Source of the DNA: Woeseia sp.
GTDB lineage: Bacteria; Pseudomonadota; Gammaproteobacteria; Steroidobacterales; Woeseiaceae
DNA length: 5,354 nucleotides
Reading direction: 5' to 3'
Assembly (NCBI GenBank): GCA_003229095.1
Contig: QIHS01000405.1
Coordinates: forward strand, 1 to 5,354
Under the pieces are notes generated by a model that was given only the letters and a program-made list of their open reading frames with translations, was not told the DNA's origin and searched no databases. The position numbers were made by a program, and so were the translations under genes. This document shows, piece after piece, positions 1 to 5,354 of the stretch (the first letter of the stretch is position 1; each line of letters opens with the position of its first letter).

Positions 1-563
1 CTGCCGGAACGCTTGGGCTTACCGTTGATGAAGATTCAGACAACGATGCCGAACGCAACCATACTACGGAGTCTGCCGGCATCATCGCAGCGTCAACTGC
101 ATTCCATGCGAACTTCGATGTTGACCTCCTGATCTCGAAGAATGTAACGACCCGTGGCGACCCATTCAATTCAGATACAAATCAAAAAGCCATTCCGGGC
201 GCCAACGTTGAATACCGCATCGGCGTCGTCAACTCTGGATCGTCATCACCCGACGCCAACACACTGATTGTTGCCGACGATGTACCTGGCGAGTTGCGGC
301 TATGTGTGACAGCATCGTGTCTGGCCGGTGGCCCGGTCATCTTCGATCCAAGCGGATCGCCCGTACCACCGGGCGTAACACTGGGCCCGGTTGACTACTC
401 AAACGATGGCGGCACCAGCTATTCGTATTCGCCGGTACCCGATCTCGACGGTTATGACGCGGCAGTTAATGCAGTGCGCATTACCCTGATCGGCACGCTG
501 GGCAGCATCGCACCCGCTGGTGCCCCGTCATTCGAATTACGATTGGCGGCACGCGTCAATTAA
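1..563 (+). CDS. C-terminal part of a large surface/secreted protein with a DUF11-like terminal domain (5' end outside window)
   Basis: The frame beginning at base 3 is open from the window edge to TAA at 561-563, giving 186 residues, so the true start is upstream of the window. The TTG near 294 is only an internal codon. Residues 1 to about 35 (TVDEDSDNDAERNHTTES) resemble the end of a lectin- or LamG-like beta-sandwich seen in bacterial surface proteins. From about residue 43 (LLISKNVTTRGDP) the sequence matches the repeat-type DUF11 pattern: a PGANVEYRIGVVNSG strand pair, a VADDVPGEL segment, then YSNDGGTSYSYSPVPD and a closing PSFELRLAARVN strand at the stop. Such domains are extracellular, Ig-like, and often come last in very long adhesin-like proteins. 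No LPXTG motif, transmembrane helix or lysine-rich tail follows, so surface attachment, if any, must use another region. The ligand and function are unknown. It converges on the M14 gene with an 18-bp gap. Confidence 0.8.
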   Translation, partial: AGTLGLTVDEDSDNDAERNHTTESAGIIAASTAFHANFDVDLLISKNVTTRGDPFNSDTNQKAIPGANVEYRIGVVNSGSSSPDANTLIVADDVPGELRLCVTASCLAGGPVIFDPSGSPVPPGVTLGPVDYSNDGGTSYSYSPVPDLDGYDAAVNAVRITLIGTLGSIAPAGAPSFELRLAARVN

Positions 564-584
564 AGAAAACGCAGGTTCTTTTTA
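562..584. terminator. weak candidate bidirectional terminator between convergent genes
   Basis: A six-base inverted repeat, AAAGAA at 562-567 and TTCTTT at 576-581, has an 8-base loop. It is followed by further T residues on the plus strand (TTTTTAT to 585) and by A/T-rich sequence on the minus strand. It sits exactly between the plus-strand stop (561-563) and the minus-strand stop (582-584), where termination is needed. The stem is short and AT-rich, so it may form only a weak terminator or be chance. Confidence 0.3.
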
Positions 585-2558
585 TCGCAACGGGCGCGCG
601 TGCGCGCTGCCCCTGAATATCGCGTTCATGAAAATGACATTCAGACCGTCGAGATAGGCGCGCACGTTCGGGTCCTGGGTAAATCCGATGACATAGCCGC
701 GACCATTCGGCTCGACAACGACGAATGGTTTATAGGCCAGCTGTCGTCGGTTTTCTTCCCAGATGTAACCGCTCGCCATCAGCTCGTCAGGGCCCTGGAA
801 TCGTGCCACGTTAACGCCTTCGTCTATTGCCACCGGTGTATAGATATCCGAGCCACGAACCAGGACATTCAATGTCGAAGCCACACCGGCGCCGAGCCAG
901 TGATCAGGATCAACGTCTGCCCTGACCAGCACGCCACCGAGCGAATCGGGGCTGGATTCTTTGGCAGCGATGGCCTCTGCATACGCTGATTCGTCGGTTA
1001 GGTATGTCCCGGCAACGGTTGCCGGTTCGTCTTCATCATCACCATCGCTACCACCGCTGTCGTCGTCATTTTCGACGACCGCATTTTCGCGCCGCATCGA
1101 CAACAAGCTCACATTCGGGTCCGCCAAATAACGATTTGCATTGCCAATGCCGATCAGCACGCCGCCTTTCTCGACCCAGTCTTTAAGATTCTCTGCGCCA
1201 CCATCCCCCAGGACGTCCGCATAACCTGTGTCTGAAGCCTCCGGCAAAATAATGACGTCGTACCCGCTCAGATTCGCGCTTGCAAGTCTTGAAGTTCTGA
1301 TTGCCGTCACTGGATAATCAAACTGGCGTTCGATGACAAAACGGGTGTTGCCTGCGACGTAGGATCGAGTCGGCCTATCCCAGGCGATCGCTACTTTCGG
1401 CGCATTGAAACGGACGACGTTGCCGCTACCAAAATTCGGACCGTCGCTTACCCAGCTGTCGTCGACTGCGGTAACGTTTGCCCCCGTCATCGTCGCGAGC
1501 CTGGCAACCAAGCCTGCAAGGCTGTTGTCATTTTCCGCAGTACTAATGATCAGTGTTCCAGACGGATAGCGAGTCCCCATGTGGGTAAAAGCCAAGTCCG
1601 AACTCTTCACCCGCAGACCCTCGTTCAATGCGTTGGCGAGAAAGCGCGTTGACGACGCCGTTCCCCACGGTACGAGATAGGCGACGGATCCAGAGCCGCC
1701 GGAGACAATGCCGGGCTGAACCAGCTCCGGTCCTGCGGCTGTCATCGCAGTGGAAACGGAGCGGTTACAGCTATCGGCCTGCACATTCATCATCAACGGC
1801 ATAGACCAGGCGGTGACATCGTAGATTTGATCCCCCATGTTTTTTGCACGCCGCCGTTCCTGCTCTATGAGGAAGTTCTCGTCCAGTGGCACATTAGCGT
1901 CCAGCAGCGTCCGAATAAGTCGCTTGGACGGCTGCGCCGTGCTGATGATGTAACTTCCCGCCGCATAGGTCGTACCACATGCCCGGAATGAATCGCTTGA
2001 GCGACCGACTTCTACACCTTGAGATACGAGCAGGCCTGCCAGTTTGTTGGCCGCCGGCTGGTCATCCTGAGTGGGAATGATGTAGGCACGAATCGTATCG
2101 CTTTCGCCTTCGTCGATCGCACTAACCTGGTAGTCGTAAAACTCGTTAAGAAATTTTTCGCGGTTGACCTGCACTGTTTCCGCGGTACCCATCGACGTCA
2201 CGAAATGATTCCGAATAGTGACCGCGTAACTCATTTCCGTTCCATCGTATTTGCGTACAGCAAGACCACGCGCTGATGCCTGCTCATACGTCATCGCAAT
2301 GCTGCCAAAATAGGATGGCCAGCTTGCACCATAGCCCGGGTAAAATGCATCAAAGACTTCGCGCGTGAAGTAGTCGATCCCAAAGGTGTCGAACCATGCG
2401 GCATTCGTCTTGCCAAACAAGTTGAGACTTGCGCGCTGATCGGCAGCAAGGTGCGGGTTGTAGGGAATCGCTTCTGGCGCAAAGTAATAGGTACTGTCCG
2501 AGCCCATTTCATGCGCATCGACGAATGCCACCGGATACCACTCCTGCAACAACGCCAC
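582..2558 (-). CDS. open 3' fragment of the broken M14 peptidase gene (C-terminal 658 residues)
   Basis: This is the part of the M14 gene after the 11-bp duplication. It is open for 658 codons if read from the GTG at 2558, equal to residues 229-886 of the corrected protein. It carries the third zinc ligand (VDAHEMG), the probable catalytic Glu (MTYEQAS), two similar strand-rich stretches (AAGSYIISTAQ and PSGTLIISTAE) and the amidotransferase-like C-terminal region. It lacks the signal peptide and the HxxE zinc pair, so on its own it should not be an exported active carboxypeptidase. The GTG is an internal Val codon of the restored frame, and I see no ribosome-binding site that would mark it as a natural start. 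A gene caller may report it as a separate gene; I regard it as a fragment. That it has no stop codon shows the damage is recent or an artefact. Confidence 0.5.
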   Translation of the reverse strand: MALLQEWYPVAFVDAHEMGSDSTYYFAPEAIPYNPHLAADQRASLNLFGKTNAAWFDTFGIDYFTREVFDAFYPGYGASWPSYFGSIAMTYEQASARGLAVRKYDGTEMSYAVTIRNHFVTSMGTAETVQVNREKFLNEFYDYQVSAIDEGESDTIRAYIIPTQDDQPAANKLAGLLVSQGVEVGRSSDSFRACGTTYAAGSYIISTAQPSKRLIRTLLDANVPLDENFLIEQERRRAKNMGDQIYDVTAWSMPLMMNVQADSCNRSVSTAMTAAGPELVQPGIVSGGSGSVAYLVPWGTASSTRFLANALNEGLRVKSSDLAFTHMGTRYPSGTLIISTAENDNSLAGLVARLATMTGANVTAVDDSWVSDGPNFGSGNVVRFNAPKVAIAWDRPTRSYVAGNTRFVIERQFDYPVTAIRTSRLASANLSGYDVIILPEASDTGYADVLGDGGAENLKDWVEKGGVLIGIGNANRYLADPNVSLLSMRRENAVVENDDDSGGSDGDDEDEPATVAGTYLTDESAYAEAIAAKESSPDSLGGVLVRADVDPDHWLGAGVASTLNVLVRGSDIYTPVAIDEGVNVARFQGPDELMASGYIWEENRRQLAYKPFVVVEPNGRGYVIGFTQDPNVRAYLDGLNVIFMNAIFRGSAHARPLR

Positions 2559-2989
2559 GCGCCCCTGCGTTTCCGGTTCGTTTCCGGTTGCGTCAGCATG
2601 AACCAGTCTCGATTGAGGTCAAACAAATAGTGATTGGTGCGCCCGCCAGGCCATGGCTCGTCATGTTCCGCGGAAATCCGGTCTGCATCCGCTGTGATGC
2701 CCTCTGCCATTTCGGGATTCTGCATTGGATCGAGAACGACCACGGTGTCACGCAAAATATCTGCAACGCGCGCATCACCTCGTGATGCCAGCAAGTGATA
2801 TGCAGTTAACATAGCCGCGTCAGTCGATGAGATTTCATTGCCATGCACACCATAAGACAGCCAGGTGACGGCGGGTTGGTCCTCGATAATCGCTTCGGCT
2901 TCTGCCCTGGTCGTTGCAACAGGATCGGCAAGACGCTGCATGCCCGCTTTCACCGCGTCGATGCGCGCCATATTTTCTGCGGAACTCAA
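2291..2989 (-). CDS. middle fragment of the broken M14 peptidase gene (first zinc-ligand half of the catalytic domain)
   Basis: This reading frame carries residues about 64-225 of the corrected M14 protein. It includes YAESWEGRELIYVVLSS just upstream of the TTG at 2989, then the HGNE zinc motif, VVVLDPMQNPEM and FDLNRDWFMLTQPET. After the duplication at 2568-2589 the frame continues into non-homologous, Arg/Ser-rich translation to a stop at 2291, so residues beyond about 137 of this fragment are out-of-frame sequence. The TTG at 2989 is not a convincing start, because family-like sequence continues upstream of it in the same frame to about position 3064. It is listed because it holds half of the active site; it is not an independent gene. 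Confidence 0.35.
   Translation of the reverse strand: MSSAENMARIDAVKAGMQRLADPVATTRAEAEAIIEDQPAVTWLSYGVHGNEISSTDAAMLTAYHLLASRGDARVADILRDTVVVLDPMQNPEMAEGITADADRISAEHDEPWPGGRTNHYLFDLNRDWFMLTQPETNRKRRGAWRCCRSGIRWHSSMRMKWARTVPITLRQKRFPTTRTLLPISAQVSTCLARRMPHGSTPLGSTTSRAKSLMHFTRAMVQAGHPILAALR
2568..2589. repeat. perfect 11-bp tandem duplication (two copies) that shifts the M14 frame
   Basis: CGTTTCCGGTT occurs at 2568-2578 and again, identically and with no spacer, at 2579-2589 (minus strand: AACCGGAAACG twice). The bases on either side do not continue the period, so it is exactly two units. Eleven is not a multiple of three, so the duplication shifts the frame. With one copy removed, the minus strand reads LTQPETQGRVALLQEWYP straight into VDAHEMG, the expected M14 sequence. 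The duplicated unit encodes the QPET region just after the NRDW motif. Confidence 0.95.
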
Positions 2990-3252
2990 GACAACATAGA
3001 TGAGTTCGCGGCCTTCCCAACTTTCAGCGTAGCGATCAACTGAAATTCGATCAGGGACAGCAGAAAATAACGCACAGCGTCTCTGTGCCAGGTAATGCGC
3101 TCGCCAGGGTGATAACCGAGGACGTCTTCGACTGATGGAATAGCAGGGTCGTAATTGGCATTCGGCCAGTAAACAAATTCGTCCTGTGCGTTCGCAGCGT
3201 GGCCGGCGAGAATAATGATCACTATTCCCACAATTCTAAAAATGGACTTCAT
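2986..3252 (-). CDS. 5' fragment of the broken M14 gene: signal peptide and N-terminal strand
   Basis: This is what ribosomes would make from the natural ATG: 88 residues. It begins with the signal peptide (residues 1-22), then QDEFVYWPNANYDPAIPS and YHPGERITWHRDAVRYF, which is the usual lead-in of exported bacterial M14 proteins. After residue 63 the reading is out of frame (LLSLIEFQLIATLK onward) and stops at TGA 2986-2988. The start is supported by G-rich ribosome-binding sequence just upstream and by the signal peptide beginning at this Met. The product would be a short exported peptide with no catalytic residues. Confidence 0.4.
   Translation of the reverse strand: MKSIFRIVGIVIIILAGHAANAQDEFVYWPNANYDPAIPSVEDVLGYHPGERITWHRDAVRYFLLSLIEFQLIATLKVGKAANSSMLS
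3061..3072 (-). other. frameshift site in a short T-run near the M14 N-terminus
   Basis: The minus strand reads CGTTATTTTCTG, with the T-run at 3064-3067. Upstream codons give HRDAVRYF in the signal-peptide frame. Family-like sequence resumes as SAVPDRISVDRYAESWEGREL in another frame, which is reached by adding one T to the run. A net loss of one base is the simplest account. A small deletion of 3n+1 bases is also possible, because the restored stretch between YF and DRI looks a few residues shorter than I would expect for this family. Confidence 0.75.
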
Positions 3253-3257
3253 GGTCG

Positions 3258-3269
3258 CCCCGCCCCCTT
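3258..3269 (-). promoter_or_regulatory. ribosome-binding region of the M14 gene
   Basis: On the minus strand AAGGGGG (3263-3269) and GGGG (3258-3261) lie 10 and 5 bases before the ATG at 3252. Both are purine-rich and suitably placed, and they support the start that gives a signal peptide. There are only 34 bp between the preceding stop and this ATG, and I see no terminator there, so expression probably depends on the upstream P1 peptidase transcript. Confidence 0.5.
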
Positions 3270-3286
3270 GGGACTGATCGTTCGTG

Positions 3287-4459
3287 TTATGGACTGATTT
3301 TTTCGTCCCAATTAAGCACCTTGTATTTCTTGAGAATCCGCTCAAGGTCCTTAATAGGTATCGCCTCGAGCGTGCCTCGCGAACTCGTGACCGTCGTCGC
3401 TCTAAGGATCGCATTGTAAATCGCTTCTTCAGTCGCTTCGACTGTGGCGGCGAATAACGGTGACATCGATTCGTTGACCAACTCCGGCGTTGCAACTGGC
3501 GCGTCACTGGAACGCGGCCGACGCACACCAGAATCGGTTGAGAATGCAATAACGTAATCACCTGACCCGTTGCTGGCGAAAGAACCCGTTCGCGCAAGGC
3601 CCATCATCGCACGCATAGCGATTCGATCCAGACTGCGGGCGTTTAACGGCGCATCGGTCGCGACAACCATCATAATTGAGCCATCCTCCTGATGATCGTC
3701 TTCGCCAATGGCTTCAAGTTGCTGACGGTAAGAATACCTGCCCAGTTCCCGGCCAACCGGCGCTCCGTTCATGGTGAGCGTTCCGCCATAGTTGGTCTGC
3801 ACCAGGACGCCAACGGTATAGCCACCCAAAGACTCGGGAAGGACACGCGAACTGCTGCCGATGCCACCTTTCCAGGCGAACGCCTGGGTGCCAGTGCCAG
3901 CACCGACGCTGCCCTCTTCAACCGGGCCGTCGGAGGCGTTGGCAAGTGCTGCAAAAACGTGTTCCCGCTGAACCGGATCGGCCCACATGTTATTGACCCG
4001 GGAATCGTTGGTCTCGCCCACGACAGGGTTGACCGTATGCTCGCCCATGCCGGGCTGTTCATAGGTCCAGTCTTTCAGCGCATTCGCTGCACTCCACACA
4101 CAAAGTGTGCAGGTCAGCAGAATTGGTGTTTCGATCTCACCGAGCTCTCGCACCTGGGTTTCGCCGATGAGCTTGCCGTAGCCATTGCCGACGTGAATCC
4201 ATGCGGGGATCGGATGGGTATAGAGATTTCCCGGGCCGGGGATGATTGCGGTGACGCCGGTGCGAATATCCTCGCCTTCGATAATCGTTGCATGGCCGAC
4301 TTTGACACCGGCGACATCTGTTATGGCGTTGTGAGAGCCGGTGGGGAATGTACCCACGACGAGTCCTATATCTCTTGCCCTTGGCCTGTCCTCAGCGGCG
4401 ACCGCCGCAAATGTCACGGCGCAGAAACTCAAGCACAAGAACTGTGAAAATCGCATCAT
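3287..4459 (-). CDS. P1-family (DmpA/BapA-type) N-terminal-nucleophile aminopeptidase, exported
   Basis: This is a complete 390-residue protein. The DmpA/BapA family (formerly S58) comprises aminopeptidases that release N-terminal residues, in some members D- or beta-amino acids, and mature by self-cleavage before a nucleophilic Ser. Numbering here is from ATG 4459. Diagnostic segments in order are DIGLVVGTFPTG with ITDVAGVKVGH, EEGSVGAGTGT with FAWKGGIGSSSR, GYTVGVLVQTNYG (N223, probable oxyanion Asn), DGSIMMVVATDAPL (cleavage expected between Gly260 and Ser261) and NGSGDYVIAFST (Ser299/Asp301, the second active-site Ser and acidic residue). Residues 1 to about 22 form a Sec signal peptide (FLCLSFCAVTFAAVAA), without a good lipobox, so a soluble periplasmic or secreted enzyme is expected. 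ATG 4459 is preferred to the in-frame GTG at 4480 because AAAAGGGG sits 7 bases before it. The length fits the family, about 375 residues plus a signal peptide. The frame is intact, unlike the following M14 gene. Substrate specificity cannot be read from sequence. Confidence 0.93.
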   Translation of the reverse strand: MMRFSQFLCLSFCAVTFAAVAAEDRPRARDIGLVVGTFPTGSHNAITDVAGVKVGHATIIEGEDIRTGVTAIIPGPGNLYTHPIPAWIHVGNGYGKLIGETQVRELGEIETPILLTCTLCVWSAANALKDWTYEQPGMGEHTVNPVVGETNDSRVNNMWADPVQREHVFAALANASDGPVEEGSVGAGTGTQAFAWKGGIGSSSRVLPESLGGYTVGVLVQTNYGGTLTMNGAPVGRELGRYSYRQQLEAIGEDDHQEDGSIMMVVATDAPLNARSLDRIAMRAMMGLARTGSFASNGSGDYVIAFSTDSGVRRPRSSDAPVATPELVNESMSPLFAATVEATEEAIYNAILRATTVTSSRGTLEAIPIKDLERILKKYKVLNWDEKISP

Positions 4460-4466
4460 CGAATGA

Positions 4467-4474
4467 CCCCTTTT
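4467..4474 (-). promoter_or_regulatory. ribosome-binding site that decides the P1 peptidase start
   Basis: Minus-strand AAAAGGGG lies 7 bases before ATG 4459 (a second ATG follows directly at 4456). The in-frame GTG codons at 4480 and 4477 would put this site inside the coding sequence and add a charged VKRGHS extension in front of the signal peptide, so the ATG pair is the better start. Confidence 0.7.
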
Positions 4475-4480
4475 CACCAC

Positions 4481-4509
4481 ACAATATTGGCTATCGCATC
4501 TTATGGCAA
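4481..4509 (-). promoter_or_regulatory. candidate sigma-70 promoter for the P1-M14 peptidase pair
   Basis: On the minus strand TTGCCA (4504-4509, five of six matches to TTGACA) is followed after exactly 17 bases by TATTGT (4481-4486, four of six matches to TATAAT). Transcription would begin near 4474, leaving a short leader carrying the AAAAGGGG site. An 8-bp palindrome, CAATATTG (4482-4489), overlaps the -10 box and could be a protein site or chance. This is a consensus match by eye only. Confidence 0.4.
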
Positions 4510-4544
4510 GGCGAAGTTCCGCGTTTGTCCGTTACAGCAGGCTG

Positions 4545-5354
4545 CTAGTTAAGCACGTCGAATATGCGGCTGTATTTGATGATGAATTCCCGGCCCCTCG
4601 GCGGCGCACCAATGCCGCGCTCATCTATTTCATTGTAGACAACGTAGAGCCCGGCGTTTGCCGACTGCAACCACGCGAATCTCAGGTTGGTGGAATAGGT
4701 ATCACTGCGTTCGTTGTACTGGAAGAGGGCCTGCAGCAATATCTTGGGTGAAAACGAATAGGACAAACGCAGACGTGCCAGTGACACGGAAAAATCCCCG
4801 CCAGGAACGGGCAGGTCAAACTTGTTGTAGTTGTATGACAATTCCGAGCTGAATGTTTCGCCGATTCGAAAGCGAATTGTCGGCGACGACTGGAAACGGT
4901 CACCACCCCAGGCACCGCCAACGAAAGTCCTGAGATTCAGGCTCAGCCGTGCAGACTGGTCCGTACGAAGAACGATCTGAACATTCTGATCATCATAGAT
5001 GCCAGGCTGAATTGTAACGCCCGGCACAATGTCAAAAGGCGCTGTCACTCGTTCAAAGATAAAGTTCATACCAGTGTCGACCTGGTAACCATTTTTGAAT
5101 TCGAAGTGGTTGTCAACATGCAAAAAACCGGATTCTTTCACGCCATCAGGGTTCTGAAACTCCACATAGCGCACATGCGGACGAAGCTCGTGCAAGCCCC
5201 ACAAGTCGTCCGGGCGATATCGGTACAGGATCAGTGCCGATCCTTTCTTGTAATTTCTTCGCGACAAGAAACCAACTTCCGGATTAAAAGCATCGCCGAC
5301 TTCGGTGTAATCGATCAGCGCAGTCCAATTTGCAGAGCTGTAGTTTGCTTTGAC
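4545..5354 (-). CDS. C-terminal part of a DUF5916 outer-membrane-type beta-barrel protein (5' end outside window)
   Basis: The frame is open from the window edge at 5354 to TAG at 4545-4547, giving 269 residues without a start; the TTG at 5267 is internal. The sequence DYTEVGDAFNPEVGFLSRRNYKK near the fragment's start and WLQSANAGLYVVYNEIDERG with KYSRIFDVLN at the end are typical of the DUF5916 C-terminal domain. Between them are alternating polar/hydrophobic strands (SLNLRTFVGG, SPTIRFRIGETFSSELSYNYN, SLARLRLSYSFSPKILLQALFQYN), as expected for a transmembrane beta-barrel. Full-length members are usually several hundred residues longer, with an N-terminal signal peptide and often a family-9 carbohydrate-binding-like domain, neither of which is in this window. 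The role of the family is not established. It lies 85 bp upstream of the P1 peptidase gene on the same strand; I see no strong terminator between them, so read-through is possible. Confidence 0.85.
   Translation of the reverse strand, partial: VKANYSSANWTALIDYTEVGDAFNPEVGFLSRRNYKKGSALILYRYRPDDLWGLHELRPHVRYVEFQNPDGVKESGFLHVDNHFEFKNGYQVDTGMNFIFERVTAPFDIVPGVTIQPGIYDDQNVQIVLRTDQSARLSLNLRTFVGGAWGGDRFQSSPTIRFRIGETFSSELSYNYNKFDLPVPGGDFSVSLARLRLSYSFSPKILLQALFQYNERSDTYSTNLRFAWLQSANAGLYVVYNEIDERGIGAPPRGREFIIKYSRIFDVLN

Larger units (their letters stand above)
582..3252 (-). pseudogene. M14-family zinc carboxypeptidase-like gene, exported, broken by two frameshifts
   Basis: The gene starts at ATG 3252 and ends at TAA 582-584. 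A Sec signal peptide (hydrophobic core IVGIVIIILAG, probable cleavage after HAANA, residue 22) predicts a periplasmic or secreted product. The frame is lost after codon 63 in a T-run (3064-3067) and after codon 225 at an 11-bp duplication (2568-2589). Adding one T and removing one repeat copy gives one 886-residue protein. Corrected numbering: HGNE zinc motif H137/E140, substrate-binding NRDW (N214/R215), third zinc ligand H244 in VDAHEMG, and probable catalytic Glu320 in MTYEQAS. The spacings resemble those of carboxypeptidase A. About residues 616-708 and 836-880 look like a class I glutamine-amidotransferase-like fold (GYDVIILPE, WVEKGGVLIGIG, NGRGYVIGFTQDP), as in many bacterial M14 proteins, with an acidic insert at about 724-739. 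The family cleaves C-terminal residues from peptides; this member's specificity is unknown. As written, translation from ATG yields 88 residues, lacking the catalytic domain. It lies 34 bp after the P1 peptidase gene, probably in the same transcript. Confidence 0.88.

Noticed and set aside
600..989. A 129-codon plus-strand open frame opposite the end of the M14 gene
   Set aside because: It is antisense to conserved M14 C-terminal sequence, and its translation is Cys/His/Arg-rich with no family resemblance.
2986..2989. Overlapping TTGA stop/start suggesting translational coupling of two M14 pieces
   Set aside because: Family-like sequence continues upstream of the TTG in the same frame, so the overlap is a by-product of the frameshift.
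3061..3072. Programmed -1 ribosomal frameshift in the M14 gene
   Set aside because: There is no canonical slippery heptamer, no evident stimulatory hairpin, and the gene carries a second unrelated frame break downstream.
3692..4447. A 251-codon plus-strand open frame opposite the P1 peptidase gene
   Set aside because: It is fully antisense to a well-recognised, conserved protein, has no recognisable domain, and is the kind of open shadow frame that biased codon use produces.
4460..4480. GTG 4480 as start of the P1 peptidase (397 residues)
   Set aside because: The AAAAGGGG ribosome-binding site lies downstream of it and 7 bases before ATG 4459, and the signal peptide begins naturally at that ATG.
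4536..4546. AGCAG-G-CTGCT inverted repeat at the DUF5916 stop as a terminator
   Set aside because: A 1-base centre cannot form a loop; the usable stem is only 4 bp and no T-run follows on the minus strand.

Overview
The window looks like chromosomal DNA of a Gram-negative bacterium, most likely a marine-type gammaproteobacterium. The reasons are a DUF5916 outer-membrane-type beta-barrel C-terminus, two peptidases with Sec signal peptides, a large surface protein with a DUF11-like repeat domain, and a GC content that appears to be in the mid-50s by eye. The lineage is inferred from family distribution only; there is no marker gene. No RNA gene, IS element, CRISPR array or phage gene is visible.

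Layout. Positions 1-563 (+) hold the C-terminal 186 residues of a large surface or secreted repeat protein whose N-terminus lies outside the window. It converges on a minus-strand block with only 18 bp between the two stop codons, where there is one weak hairpin. On the minus strand, in transcription order, the block contains: the 3' part of a DUF5916 gene (5354 to 4545, 5' end outside the window); an 85-bp gap with a plausible sigma-70 promoter; a complete P1-family (DmpA/BapA-type) N-terminal-nucleophile aminopeptidase (4459 to 3287); a 34-bp gap; and an M14 zinc carboxypeptidase-like gene (3252 to 582).

The M14 gene is the notable item. Its sequence is recognisable from signal peptide to stop, with all zinc ligands and the probable catalytic Glu, but it is split over three frames by two lesions. 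One is a net loss in a short T-run after codon 63. The other is a perfect 11-bp tandem duplication after codon 225. Removing one repeat copy and adding one T restores a single frame of 886 residues. This is a recent pseudogene, a strain-level or switchable mutation, or a sequence error; the window alone cannot decide which.

Functionally, the P1 and M14 genes look like a co-transcribed pair of exported exopeptidases, one acting on N-termini and one resembling carboxypeptidases, next to an outer-membrane barrel protein. A role in extracellular or periplasmic peptide breakdown is reasonable but inferred. I found no convincing undescribed system.
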